Source: Haliotis asinina
Taxonomy: Eukaryota; Mollusca; Gastropoda; Lepetellida; Haliotidae
Length of the DNA stretch: 64,000 nt
Assembly (NCBI RefSeq): GCF_037392515.1
Contig: NC_090290.1
Coordinates: 57,486,753-57,550,752, forward strand
Direction of reading: 5' to 3'
Below are positions 36,067-48,139 of the stretch, piece by piece. A program made the position numbers and the translations under genes. The notes beneath the pieces are model-generated. The model was not told where the DNA came from and did no database searches. It saw nothing but the letters and a program-made list of their open reading frames with translations. Every line of letters starts with the position of its first letter. The first letter of the stretch is position 1.

Positions 36067-37102
36067 CAGGCCCCCCTAAGTAATTGAAGGAATTACAGCA
36101 AATTTGAAGGAATTGCATCTCAAATGTAAACAAACGCAGCCCACTCGCGAAACAATTGCAGCGATATCGGTAATTTAGCGGTAATAACAGAAATACATCG
36201 GCCCTATCGGAAGCAATGTCGGTAATACTGGAAACACGATCGGCCATCTTCGGAGATTTTTCGGTCGCGAGCGGAAACTCACGCAGCAAAACATGGCGTC
36301 GTTGGAAGAAGCGCCCGTCTCGGTGAGATTTGTTTTTAGTTTCTACTATTACATTTTTATACTTATCCATCTTTGACCACCCGTGTTGAATGCGTTTAGG
36401 TATGAGGTGTTGTCGGGGCAATAGCTTATGTTTTTAGGAAAAGATAGTCACTCTAGGAGAGTGTCACAAGTCATGCCCCTGTAGTTTGTTTACATCTGAA
36501 CATCGAAGTCGTGCCGATGATTACGAACGTGCCACAGATATAACATCATTTTTTTGTAAAATGTGTTTAAATTTGTCAATTGCACTTCGTAGCAAGAATA
36601 ATTATGGCTCATACACTTCTTCATGGCGCACGTTCATGATGTTCGTAATCATCGGCACGACTTCGATGTTCAGATGTAAACAATCTCCAGGGGCATGACT
36701 TGTGACTCTGTTCTGCAGTGGCAATCTTTTCCTAAAAACATAAGCTATTGCCCCGACAACACCTCATACCTAAACGCATTCAACGCGGGTGGTCAAAGAT
36801 GGATAAGTATGAAAATGTAATAGTAGGAACTAAAAACAAATCTCACCGAGACGGGTGCTTCTTCCAACGACGCCATGTTTTGCTGCGTGAGTTTCCGCTC
36901 GCGACCGAAAAATCTCCGAAGATGGCCGATCGTGTTTCCAGTATTACCGACATTGCTTCCGATAGGGCCGATGTGTTTCTGTTATTACCGCTAAACTACC
37001 GATATCGCTGCAATTGTTTCGCGAGTGGGCTGCGTTTGTTTACATTTGAGATGCAATTCCTTCAAATTTGCTGTAATTCCTTCAATTACTTAGGGGGGCC
37101 TG
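36067..37102. mobile_element. Foldback (giant-hairpin) element with 462-bp inverted arms
   Basis: Left arm 36067-36528 and right arm 36641-37102 are inverted copies with scattered differences, separated by a 112-bp loop. Ends are CAGGCCCCCCTAAG and its complement, flanked by AATAT at 36062-36066 and 37103-37107. Open frames on the arms are mirror images and not genes. It lies inside the RT domain of the LINE relic. Superfamily not assigned. Confidence 0.85.
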
Positions 37103-37810
37103 AATATGGTCTATACAGCTTTGATGTTTTCTGAAACCATTCTGTTCCTCGACTAATAAATTGTTGTCCTCGATGAATTTTGTCAGCCTGTTATTCAAAA
37201 TGTCACAATACACTTTACAAAGGACAGGTATCAAACAGATGCCTCTGGAGATTAAGCGTAGTCGGACATCAGTCGTGCTGGGTTTTACAATAGGGTTGAT
37301 CCACAATAGGGACGTATCCACTCTTGAAACAATATTTGATTAAAACATGAAGAATGTCAGTGCAAGCGTCATTCTTGATATCTTTCGAATCAATACCTGC
37401 TGTCCTTCTCAGCTTAGCTCGGACAACAGCGTAATCTCCCGGTTGATACCAGTTTCGTCATTCGAGGCTGGTGTGTCGTCATTAAGTTCCAGTGAGTCTT
37501 TCACTTTTCGTAGCTGCGCTTCATCAAAGAACACTGAGTTGGTGTTTTGACTGTATAGTTCTTCATAATCGTCTTTCCACCTATTCATGACGAGCTCGGG
37601 GTCGGATATAACACCGTCATCATTGTAATTGTCTTCCATGGGGATACGAGCCTTGCGTTCATGTCCAATTCCTATTTTGTCAAACGACTTCCAGAATACT
37701 GACGGATCACAGATGATCCAACATCGCCCTCTGCTCGTTGACTTGATAGGGTTGCTTTGCCATTCTATGCAATCAGTCACAATATCTCCGTTGAGAGCAG
37801 AAATGTCCAC

Positions 37811-38886
37811 CTAGGATTCGTTTCTGTCTACGGTTGGAAGCTCTGCGCCATTCGCGTTCCAGTCGACATGCTGTATCCTAATGTAACTGCAGCTCTGGAC
37901 TCCAGTATTAGGTTTTGATTTCACGGGACAAGCATCTTCAAGGGTTTTAGTGACAAGAGAAACGAGTAACTTTCATTATATACGTAATATAAAAACAGCA
38001 TATATAGACTGTAAATACAACACACAATACCACATATATACCCTGTGAATGCACTACAGCATATATGACAGATGCCTTGTTCATGCATGTTCATGAACAT
38101 GTATAACACATTCCATCACATGTATAAGGTACCAATATAACACATTAAAGCACAGATACCTTGTACCTGTATATACCCCACAATACATCACAAATACACT
38201 GCACACACACACTGCAAATACATCATGCATACCAATATGCATGATGCTATTGATGTAGTAGTTCTATTTTTGTTTCTGATAATGGAGGAAGGAAGAAAGG
38301 AAGAAAGGAAAAGACGAGAGAAAGTTAAAAAAAAAGAAAATAATTGTCCCCAAATCAGGTATATAGAGCTTATATAGATAAATGCGAGCGAGCAGATGTA
38401 CATTGCAGAGTTAAAAATAATATAAATTCTATATACAATAAAAAAATCAAGGGTCGTCAGGTTCAAATACTGGGAGACCACTTTGGTGGAATTTGTCAAA
38501 ATCACTATTCCTTTCGGAAATGAACTTTTCTACCTTGAATGTATCTTTTTAAAAATTTAAGAAACTGTCCAGTTTGGGGTACATTTCTTAGTGCAAATGT
38601 AAATATGTCTTTCAGCAGAGATAATTAGATAATTTAATAGTGGATGTTTTTGTAAAGTCACACGCCAAACGAGGAATTTTGTCAGTTGCAGCAGTTGCAG
38701 TTGCTGTAGATGTTGGTTAATCCCATCTTGAAGGTCATGCTGTATGTCTGTATACTGTATACTAAGGATTTTTTCCATGGTTCAGATAAAATGTGTAAAA
38801 TATATCTGATATCCAGATGAGTACCCCTTACATCTTATTTATTTTCAGATCACGTAAAGATATCAAACCTTGTTCAGCACACACGC

Positions 38887-38954
<68 letters not shown>

Positions 38955-39340
38955 GGCCCAGTGTCTAATAATGTGATTTCGGTTTAAAAAGTTATGTTTG
39001 GGCCATGTGGGTTGTTATGTTGTCAGTATGTTATCATATGGGTTGTTATGTTGTCAGTATGTTATCATATTGGGTTGTTATGTTGTCAGTATGTTATCAT
39101 ATTGGGTTGTTATGTTATCAGTATGTTATCATATTTGTTGTTATGTTGTCAGTATGTTATCATATTGGGTTGTTATGTTATCAGTATGTTATCATATGGG
39201 TTGTTATGTTGTCAGTATGGTATCATATTGGGTTGTTATGTTGTCAGTATGTTATCATATGGGTTGTTATGTTGTCAGTATGGTATCATATGGGTTGCTA
39301 TGTTATCAGTATTTATTATATTTGGATTACAGTATAGCTT
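37811..39340. repeat. Repeat-rich spacer with (CA)n(TA)n microsatellite and about 30-bp tandem repeat
   Basis: Mostly AT-rich and non-coding. A (CA)n then (TA)n tract lies at 38877-38953. From 38998 to 39312 a unit GGGTTGTTATGTTGTCAGTA plus TGTTATCATATT repeats about ten times; frames through it are open only because the unit lacks stops. Confidence 0.85.
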
Positions 39341-39344
39341 CCAT

Positions 39345-39600
39345 GCAGTCAGAACATCCTTCCATGATGGATTTTCATCATCGACAATATCCTGAAAGTT
39401 TGCAGCATAACTTAATATATCTACTACGATTTTCTCATCATTCCGTAAGAAAGTCTCACACAAACTGATAATGTCATAGTTTCCAGACAATATAAGATTT
39501 TTTCTAAAAGTCAAGTTATCATTGCCGTCAAGAGCAACAGGGAATACTGTACTCGGGTAGAAAATTTGGACCGGACCCAGCTCTTTTGAATGCTAACACA
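39345..39600 (-). pseudogene. LINE endonuclease-domain fragment
   Basis: Minus-strand reading gives DGNDNLTFRKNLILSGNYDI followed by ISLCETFLRNDE, the N-terminal pattern of LINE APE-type endonucleases. It may be the 5' part of the same LINE as 34645-37810, separated by the repeat-rich spacer. Confidence 0.55.
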
Positions 39601-40295
39601 AGAGAATGACAGATATCACAACATGTTAGCATGCCGATTACAATGTCAATATTAACCCCGTGGAATTGCTATGAAAAAAATTATGTATATTTTATTTAAT
39701 AACACAAGTACTTAGATCGACAGATTTTAGGATGAATAGGTAGTACGCTGTTGTTGTTTTTACGTTCTCTTAATTAGAAGTGTTGTTTCAGAGGCGCCTG
39801 TCGTGACCGTGACTTAGCTTGTTTGTTTACACTCGCCCCATGGGGGACCCAGACAGTCTTAATCCTAACATCAACAGCTTGTTTACTGATTGAAAGCCAA
39901 TTTGACTGTAAAATTCTGTTGTTTGTTTATCTACGTTGACACTCTCCAAACACACTTGCGCCTCTACTAATGTACGTGTTTAAGTGTTTGTCAACATGCA
40001 GGCTTGTAAATGAACACATGAGACGATTACTCCGACATGAAAGTGACACGTCCTTGACATAAATACGAGCCGATTCAACATGGATTAGAACAGTGTATCA
40101 GTTTAACGGCACATCCACAAATTCAAACATGTGCGTATGCAGACGACTCGTGAAGAACTACATAGACTTTCATTGTAAGTGTCCTCATTACTGTTCGGTT
40201 ACTCTTTGACAAGATTCAGCTACAGTTTGACACCTAGGAGTTTGCGCGACTCCGTGCTGTTTATACACAGGACTTCAGTGCTTTTCTGGTCATTG

Positions 40296-40601
40296 ATGAT
40301 GGATCCCACCAGAAACGAAACTCGTGGAGAACTGGAGAAGTTTTGCACGCACTTGGAGAGGAATGTCATGGAATCGGAATTCTGTGGGCAATATACCCGT
40401 GACCTTGGTGACCGACTAGGAGTTTTCAGAGAGGCGATGGCAGCATCCACGTTTTTCAAGACATGCATAAGAGAGGAACTCTATGTAGCGGTGATGCAAA
40501 TGTACAAAGATCTCGAGAGGTCACTCAGAGAGGACGTACAATTCATGGAAAGCGTGTTCAAGGAAATGAATGATTGCCAAACATTTGTGTCTTACACTTA
40601 G
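40296..40601 (+). CDS. Short helical protein, member 1 of an inverted paralogue pair, 101 aa
   Basis: ATG at 40296 or 40299 (MDPTRNETRGELEKFCTHLE). The C-terminal half, GDRLGVFREAMAASTFF, REELYVAVMQMYKDLERSL and REDVQFM, aligns with the minus-strand product at 47011-47262, keeping both residue spacing and charge pattern. Predicted all-helical, with no signal peptide or membrane segment. It appears intronless, or is a single coding exon. No known family recognised. Confidence 0.55.
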   Translation: MMDPTRNETRGELEKFCTHLERNVMESEFCGQYTRDLGDRLGVFREAMAASTFFKTCIREELYVAVMQMYKDLERSLREDVQFMESVFKEMNDCQTFVSYT

Positions 40602-40852
40602 CCCAGAGGCTGGCGAAAATAGGGACTCAGGAAGTGAAATAAGAGTTATATACCGTGAAAGCGCAACTGAACCTCACTCACCAAAATATAACTTCAATGC
40701 TACAAAGTCGGACAAAGGATGACAAGGGAAATATGAAAGACATCATGATGTCCGTGTACAGTACATTGATCGACTAATATTATGTGTAATTATTGTAATA
40801 AATATTGATATATCCCAGAACAGCCCCCTTTCTTTCATACACTTTACCAAAC

Positions 40853-40965
40853 CCGCCTCGCCGAAAACTCGCGTTTGACCCCCACATGGGTACAGCGTGA
40901 AGCCCATTCCTGGTGTCCCCTGTCGTGATATGGCAGGAATATTGATGAAATCAGCGTAACACCTC
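40853..40965 (+). mobile_element. Partial abalone-type SINE
   Basis: Contains CGCCGAAAACTCGCGTTTGA, CCCATTCCTGGTGTCCCC and TCGTGATATGGCAGGAATAT, the same body as 51001-51150 but lacking the tRNA head. Confidence 0.6.
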
Positions 40966-41274
40966 GGACACTTCACCATAAACTATCTTGCTGTATTCAC
41001 TGCGGTTCCGGCAATGGCACCCAGCGCCGCCATGCCATCGTGGATGAGCAGGTGATCGAGGTGGGTGAAAGAAGGACATGTCTCTCATCTTCAACCGCCA
41101 CGTTCATGAGTATGCTATGTTGTAAACTCAGTCGTGTGGGGAACTATCTATTCTTACAATTCAAAGTGTGCACCAAATAATGCCGTGAATGTGTCACATA
41201 TGTGGACATTTACTAAGTACCCAATTTCCAAAGACCATCCAGTATACTTGCCTTAACTAAGGAAGGTGCAACAT

Positions 41275-41475
41275 ATTTGGGATTACACTTTCTTAGTAAA
41301 GTACAAATTCGACCGTGGAAGTCGCGGTAGCTGTGCGGATTAGGCGACTGACTTTGTGTGCTGGCGATTAAGTGCCTGACTCTGAGGGTGCAGAATCGAA
41401 TCCCGAATGGGACTCAACCAAAAAGAATTTGTAGAATTTGTACTTTACTAAGAAAGAGTAATCCCAAATAGGACA
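41275..41475 (+). mobile_element. tRNA-derived SINE of the 'ctttactaagaaag' family
   Basis: The tRNA-like head GCGGTAGCTGTGCGGATTAG leads to B-box GAATCGAATCCCG and a tail AATTTGTACTTTACTAAGAA. The tail is also present inverted just left of the head (41278-41312), as a minus-strand fragment at 47793-47850, and in altered form at 52450-52515. Confidence 0.6.
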
Positions 41476-41894
41476 TATGTTACATTCAAGAAATATTTCC
41501 AACAGAATTAAAAACTGTGAAGTGTATTTGTGTGTGATATATTTTGAATTTTAATATACTTGGGCGTCGCTGTGGCATTCTGGGGGCTAATGTCGACTCG
41601 TCTGAGATGCACTACGTCATGGAAGCTGGAACCGAGGACGACGGAGATTAAGACTTTGTTAAACACTGGACGTTTAGTGCTGACAAAACCCATCGGTTTC
41701 TGACATCCTACCACCAAATGACTTGCAGTATCTTGGGTGCTTAAAGTGTGTTAATATATTCGGACTTTAGAAGATTGTTTTCTAATTTATTTCTATGCAT
41801 GCACATGACCGCAAAGTGGTGATAAGATGGATGAAAAGGGGACCAAGTTTGGTAACTCGTTACTCGAATTGCATGTACTCGTTTAGACGGAATG

Positions 41895-42090
41895 GATCTA
41901 TGCTCATATCTACACCTTCATTGATGTATCTCTCCAAACCAAAGACAATGGGCAGGGGACATTCGTTTACCGCAAGCCTTCACATACAGGCCAGTACGTC
42001 CATGACACTCCTGACATCACCACAGACTACACAAACCATCACCATCCGACGTGTTGGAGTAATTTGCCATCCCGATGCCTTCAGCATTGA
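41895..42090 (+). pseudogene. Reverse-transcriptase C-terminal fragment (Penelope/DIRS-like)
   Basis: One frame gives FIDVSLQTKDNGQGTFVYRK then PSHTGQYVHD, resembling the FLD(V)...YRKPTHTD..Y motif of Penelope-type RTs. It is short, isolated and immediately followed by the satellite array. Confidence 0.5.
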
Positions 42091-42118
42091 ACTGTGATAT
42101 CTGAAGAACTACTGGGTT

Positions 42119-44173
42119 ACCCTGCACACGTAGTATCATATGTCTTTAAAACTCTCAACAAGATATCCTGCACACGTAGTATCATATGTCTTTAAAACTC
42201 TCAACAAGATATCCTGTTCACGTAGTCTTATATATCTTTAAAACTCTCAGCAAGATATCCTGCACACGTAGTCTTATATGTCTTTAAAACTCTCAACAAG
42301 ATATCCTGTTCACGTAGTCTTATATGTCTTTAAAACTCTCAACAAGATATCCTGTCCACGTAGTCTTATATGTCTTTAAAACTCTCAACAATATATCCTG
42401 TCCACGTAGTCTTATATGTCTTTAAAACTCTCAACAAGATATCCTGTCCACGTAGTCTTATATGTCTTTAAAACTCTCAACAATATATCCTGTCCACGTA
42501 GTCTTATATGTCTTTAAAACTCTCAACAAGATATCCCGCACACGTAGTCTTATATGTCTTTAAAACTCTCAACAAGATATCCTGTCCATGTAGTCTTATA
42601 TGTCTTTAAAACTCTCAACAAGATATCCTGTCCACGTAGTATCATATGTCTTTAAAACTCTCAACAAGATATCCTGTCCACGTAGTCTTATATATCTTTA
42701 AAACTCTCAACAAGATATCCTGTCCACGTAGTCTTATATGTCTTTAAAACTCTCAACAAGATATCCCGCACACGTAGTCTTATATGTCTTTAAAACTCTC
42801 AACAAGATATCCTGTCCACGTAGTCTTATATGTCTTTAAAACTCTCAACAATATATCCTGTCCACGTAGTCTTATATGTCTTTAAAACTCTCAACAAGAT
42901 ATCCTGTCCACGTAGTCTTATATGTCTTTAAAACTCTCAACAATATATCCTGTCCACGTAGTCTTATATGTCTTTAAAACTCTCAACAAGATATCCTGTC
43001 CACGTAGTCTTATATGTCTTTAAAACTCTCAACAATATATCCTGTCCACGTAGTCTTATATATCTTTAAAACTCTCAACAAGATATCCCGCACACGTAGT
43101 CTTATATGTCTTTAAAACTCTCAACAAGATATCCTGTCCATGTAGTCTTATATGTCTTTAAAACTCTCAACAAGATATCCTGTCCACGTAGTCTTATATA
43201 TCTTTAAAACTCTCAACAAGATATCCCGCACACGTAGTCTTATATATCTTTAAAACTCTCAACAAGATATCCTGTCCACGTAGTCTTATATGTCTTTAAA
43301 ACTCTCAACAAGATATCCTGTCCACGTAGTCTTATATGTCTTTAAAACTCTCAACAAGATATCCTGTCCATGTAGTCTTATATGTCTTTAAAACTCTCAA
43401 CAAGATATCCTGTCCACGTAGTCTTATATGTCTTTAAAACTCTCAACAATATATCCTGTCCACGTAGTCTTATATGTCTTTAAAACTCTCAACAAGATAT
43501 CCTGTCCACGTAGTCTTATATGTCTTTAAAACTCTCAACAAGATATCCTGTCCACGTAGTCTTATATGTCTTTAAAACTCTCAACAAGATATCCTGTCCA
43601 CGTAGTCTTATATGTCTTTAAAACTCTCAACAAGATATCCTGTCCACGTAGTATCATATGTCTTTAAAACTCCCAACAAGATATCCTGTCCACGTAGTCT
43701 TATATGTCTTTAAAACTCTCAACAAGATATCCTGTCCACGTAGTCTTATATATCTTTAAAACTCTCAACAAGATATCCTGTCCGCGTAGTCTTATATGTC
43801 TTTAAAACTCTCAACAAGATATCCCGCACACGTAGTCTTATATGTCTTTAAAACTCTCAACAAGATATCCTGTCCACGTAGTCTTATATATCTTTAAAAC
43901 TCTCAACAAGATATCCTGTCCGCGTAGTCTTATATGTCTTTAAAACTCTCAGCAAGATATCCTGCACACGTAGTCTTATATGTCTTTAAAACTCCCAACA
44001 AGATATCCTGCACACGTAGTCTTATATGTCTTTAAAATTCTCAACAAGATATCCCGCACACGTAGTCTTATAATTATGTCTTTAAAACTCTCAACAAGAT
44101 ATCCTGCACACGTAGTCTTATATGTCTTTAAAACTCTCGACAAGATATCCTGTCCATGTAGTCTTACATGTCT
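42119..44173. repeat. 46-bp satellite array, about 44 copies
   Basis: Unit of 46 bp: TATCCTGTCCACGTAGTCTT + ATATGTCTTTAAAACTCTCA + ACAAGA. Variants (CCCGCACACG, TATATCTTT, CAATATAT) recur in blocks, which suggests higher-order amplification. No dyad or spacer variation, so not a CRISPR array. Edge copies are the most diverged. Confidence 0.97.
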
Positions 44174-44409
44174 TGCCCTGTCTCCCAAGAACACGGCCAA
44201 CACAGATGTCACCTTCTGCAACAACAAGACTACTACGATCCTCCTGCATGCCAATGGCAGAGGCACCATCAACACAAGCCTCTACCCAGACGATTTGCAC
44301 ACCAAATCCCCTGTACTTCTGACACATAAAACGGCGAAACCCTTAGACTCCTCAACAACATATTCGAACTCCCAGACATCTGTCAACAAACTCCGCCTGA
44401 AATCCTAAC

Positions 44410-44600
44410 TCATCACCAAGAACTATGGCGACGCCATAATGCATGAAGCATAGCATTACAAGAGGCCTCAAGAAGACAAAGACACCAGGAGATCACCAGC
44501 AAACAACCGTGACCAGGCAACATACCTGCAAGCGCGTGGGGCTTAATTTGGTTATCTGTCCTGCATGGCTTCCTTGTCTTTCATTGCCATTACAAATTAG
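44410..44600 (+). repeat. Dispersed repeat, copy 1
   Basis: Shares ATTACA(A/G)GA(G)GC(C/T)TCAAGAAG, ACACCAGGAGATC, and TGGCTTCCTTGTCTTTCATT with 50140-50285 in the same orientation; probably the 3' part of an uncharacterised transposon. Confidence 0.6.
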
Positions 44601-44764
44601 TGCCAGTTTGGTCCAGGCGTCCCTTGACAAATGACCTCCATTGTTATATTACCACTGTTGTTGTTTCACATGTACTTATTTACATACACTTTAAAGCTCG
44701 TTGGTTTATTGGATCCTGGCACCAGTCTTCATTTCGAAGTTTTACCTATAAATAATCATGATCG

Positions 44765-44890
44765 GTGCATGGTGTAGTTTAATGGTTAATGGGTGCACTA
44801 GTTTCGCCGAAGACCCTCATTCTATTCCCCTTATAAGTTACATTCTGAGAATATTCCTGAGCCATGTCATGATACTGCTTGGGAAGAAAT
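44765..44890 (+). mobile_element. Degenerate tRNA-derived SINE
   Basis: GTGTAGTTTAATGGTTAATG head, then TTTCGCCGAAGACCCTCATT and GAGAATATTCCTGAGCCATG, a decayed version of the abalone-type SINE. Confidence 0.45.
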
Positions 44891-45203
44891 GGCCACAATT
44901 TGGCAGGATTTATATTCCCCACGTGTCGAGACATTACGTCAACATGGACCGGTCGAGGAGTCATTACGCATAATAATATCTACAATACCTTACCGAATGC
45001 TTTCAGACGCGAGGAATCTTTGGACAGTTTTTGACGTGGGAACATGTTTAATCGCGCTCATTACACCTGAGGATTATCTATTCCTCGCAGCCATTTAAAC
45101 TCTAAGTTCTCACTTCGTGGTTGCTCATGCGCCCAACGGTCTAAGTCACTCAAACAAAACTCCACCAAAAAATTGGTAATCTTTATTACATACACAAAAT
45201 CAA

Positions 45204-45701
45204 TTAATTTGATCGATAGGCAGGCGATTTCCAAAAAAAGCGACTGAATTCCCAATGTTCACAGATGGAAATGATACTTGACGCATTTACAGAATTATCT
45301 GCTTCCACGTCCGATTCTGTGTCGGAATCAAACTCAAGGTCCGAGTCAGTAACACGATCTTCCCTCGGTACGTCTCCATCATCTTCAGACGTGTCTATCG
45401 CAAACTCTACACCAATGTCAATGTCGCTTTCAGGGGAGGGAACTCTTGGTTGACTTCCGGTGTCCGACGCGCCAATGTTGGTAGCCTGTCCGTAGTTGTC
45501 GTACCATTCGTCGAATACGTTTTCCATAAAGTAGCAAGTCCACACTAAGTGAGTTGTCAAGGGACGTAACTCTGTAGTACTCATGAAAACCTGGTCCAAT
45601 TTTGGGGGTCCTTGTTTTACGCGTTCTGGCTTTTTCCACGATGTATTTGGGTGAAAAACAACGACTGGTCCCTTCAGAAGATATTCCCGAGTTGGCGCCA
45701 T
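45204..45701 (-). CDS. Hypothetical acidic protein, 165 aa
   Basis: ATG at 45701. The N-terminal half is basic to neutral (MAPTREYLLKGPVVVFHPNT), the middle has LVWTCYFMENVFDEWYDNYG, and residues 85-140 are strongly acidic and Ser-rich (DTSEDDGDVPREDRVTDSDL) before a C-terminal SICEHWEFSRFFWKS. No family recognised. It may be a host gene or exon, or a transposon-derived frame; base composition is richer in G+C than its flanks, which favours real coding sequence. Confidence 0.4.
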   Translation of the reverse strand: MAPTREYLLKGPVVVFHPNTSWKKPERVKQGPPKLDQVFMSTTELRPLTTHLVWTCYFMENVFDEWYDNYGQATNIGASDTGSQPRVPSPESDIDIGVEFAIDTSEDDGDVPREDRVTDSDLEFDSDTESDVEADNSVNASSIISICEHWEFSRFFWKSPAYRSN

Positions 45702-47010
45702 TGGCGAAAAAGGTTGGTCTGCTCTGTTCTTTCATAGTTTTCCAACCCTTTAAAATATTGCTGAACATTGAAATTTGTTTTATCAATCGATGGCACACTT
45801 TAGATTATTTTTATCATAAGCACACATCAATCCTCTCCATTATAAAACAAATTTTAACTTAATGTAACCAGGGATGCACATTTCAGATAGATTTGTGTGA
45901 GGGAGGGGTGTATTGCCAGGGGCAGACAACTCCATGTGTGAATCCAGCTAACAATGATTGTGTCATTAACTCATTCATTGAGTAATTTTATTTAACATGC
46001 TTAATATGTTTTAAAGTGTTCAAATGTGTGTACTTTGATTATTAAACAGGTAGGAAAGCATTATTTATGTTTCAAATACCTTGTGCAATATGTATGTTAT
46101 TTTCAGATTTACATGTATTTTCTGTCTGTATCCAGAAGTGACAGCCATAGAACACAAAATTGTGGCTAATAATAGTAATATTTGAAAACTGACAATATTT
46201 TACTGATCTTTTAATTTAAGCAGAATTCAGCATTATTCATTTGTGGATGTCATAGCACTTACATAAACACATGATGTAGATTTGGGTAGAGAGTAAGTAT
46301 TTTTTGCACATTACAGCATCACAACATACCCGCAACATACCCTGATATAATTCAGGATCAGATTTGCTTCAGGTTTGAAACATGGTATCTTCAGCACTGT
46401 CTTTAAAAGCACTGTCTAAATTGAATCTTCAACACTGGTGATACGGGTTTAAGATTAGAATATATGAAAACATGTTACAATCTTAAGTTCATCTTAATTG
46501 ATGCAAAACAAAGGTAGCACTTCATAATCTTGACTCTCTAACTTGAATCTGTTTCAATAATTTAGTGTTAAGATACTGATTTTGCCAACATTGACATTGT
46601 ACATCAGTCATGATGTTTAATGAACCGTTTCTTTCTTCTTCTGCAGACCTGAAACATATGTTGATTCGAAGTTCTAGGATGTTCAAAGAAGACGTATAAT
46701 TCCAGATGAAACATTTATCCTCTGTAAAGCACTGTGCTGATAGAAAAGACTATTAATATATTTGTGGTTCAACAACATTTACTTAAAATAGTTTGGTACT
46801 TGAAATAAATAGGTGTGACGTTTTTTTCACAAAAATGGAAATGTGGACATTTCGCAGAGTTGACAGTAGTTGGCTTGATCACCTTGTTGATCAAGAACGG
46901 ATGGACAGAATTTAATCAGGTAAAGTTTGTTGCAATGCTGATGTATCAACAAACCTTGGAAAAATAGTTTTAAAAATCTGAACCGTTGATCTAAAAATGG
47001 TGTGGACTTG
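45702..47010. other. AT-rich intergenic region, nothing recognised
   Basis: No repeat or coding match noted, except a short TTCTGCAG acceptor followed by a 17-codon stretch (DLKHMLIRSSRMFKEDV) and TAA near 46640-46700, too short to interpret. Confidence 0.4.
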
Positions 47011-47262
47011 CTACATAAAGCGCACGTCGTCCCTGAGTTTGGTCTCCACGTCTACGTACAGTCTAAGAACAGCTAGGTAGATTTCTGCTCTCATACAGAT
47101 CACGTGAGTTGAAGACGCCATTACTCCTCCTTTCAAAAACACCAAGCGGTCACAAATTTCACAAGCACGTCGCCAAATGTATTCCGTTTCCTTGGTAACT
47201 CTATCCAATTGCTTGCGAGATAATTCGAGATCGTGAATGGCTTCTTCCCTTGCTGACTCCAT
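47011..47262 (-). CDS. Short helical protein, member 2 of an inverted paralogue pair, 83 aa or longer
   Basis: First ATG in frame is at 47262 (MESAREEAIHDLELSRKQLD). The frame continues open upstream to about 47343, where GCACAG could be a splice acceptor, so an upstream exon is possible. The C-terminus, ICDRLVFLKGGVMASS and RAEIYLAVLRLYVDVETKLR then DDVRFM, matches 40296-40601. Function unknown. Confidence 0.5.
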   Translation of the reverse strand: MESAREEAIHDLELSRKQLDRVTKETEYIWRRACEICDRLVFLKGGVMASSTHVICMRAEIYLAVLRLYVDVETKLRDDVRFM

Positions 47263-48139
47263 TCTCTCAGTAAAATATAGCCTCGGGATATGTTCCAAAT
47301 CTGAGAAAACGTATTCCCAAATACTGTATATTATGGCCAAAGCAAACCTGTGCTATTTACTGCGTAGTGATAATGTTAAGAATTTTGTGACGTGAACAGT
47401 TATGGAACATGTGTTTCAAGCTGTGCAGCAGGCAGGTGATCGCAATGAGTTCGATTAAGCTAGTTTGCCGGCTGTAGGCAGAGGATCCAGTTTTATGCTT
47501 ATTATGGCTTTGACAATAAACAAGCTTGTTTGTTTAACATAAACTTCGGGAGAAAATTGGCTGAGCAGAATCAATCTATTACGCATTAGAACGTCTGTGA
47601 CACGTTGAGAGTAAGTGCCAATCAGACCACCTCACATATTTTATCTGTTTGTTTAATGGCCACGCTGGACAATTTGTCCTTGTATACTGAAACAACGCAG
47701 TGGTAAATATCAGTATTCCTCTCATAATTATATTTCATCCATGACTACTCAATGCCATTTAGAAAGTGGTCAGATGTAACAAAGGTCATGTTAGGGATTA
47801 CACTTTCTTAGTAAAGTACAGATTCTACTACTTTTTTGGTTGAGTATATATTGAATTAAGAAAAATCTTTGATAGAGGGAATCAGGAAGCAGCGAGATTA
47901 CACAGGAGTAAAATATACACAGACCTGGAGACAATATGTGACCAAGGTGACAGGGAAATCTGGAAGAGCACAGGGGAAGTTGGAGTTGGTAAGGAGAGAC
48001 GAAAGAACATCCCATGGGAGACAGAGTCTGAAAGCGGAGAGACATGTAGAGATAAAGACTTTATTGAACGGTGATTGTAACAACAGTGGTCCTGTTATGG
48101 CGTACATGGAACAAGGGGACTCTACACTTTCTGATGATA

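Larger units (their letters stand above)
34645..37810 (-). pseudogene. Decayed LINE reverse transcriptase (minus strand), interrupted twice
   Basis: Fragments in order on the minus strand: a pre-RT segment (37409-37810, VMNRWKDDYEELYSQ), RT core (37082-37321, RGICLIPVLCKVYCDILNNR and EEQNGFRKHQSCIDHI), RT continuation near 35930-36010 (DNVNRDCLWYKLKLLGVQG), a downstream part (35300-35595, NAVQKRACRFFLGASSKR) and a 3' Cys/His motif near 34690-34760 (CPLCRLCIEDE). A SINE-like repeat (35044-35299) and a foldback element (36067-37102) split it, and frameshifts are present. The subfamily was not determined. Confidence 0.8.

Noticed and set aside
36014..37134. Two mirror-image frames of about 130 codons starting MPRQHLIPKRIQ
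   Set aside because: They are the two arms of the foldback element read outward; identity comes from the inverted repeat, not gene duplication.
38994..39468. Three overlapping plus-strand frames rich in CYVVSMLSY
   Set aside because: Translations of a 30-bp tandem repeat open in all frames.
42119..44173. Possible CRISPR-like array
   Set aside because: The units are directly adjacent with no unique spacers, and the host is a eukaryote; it is a satellite.
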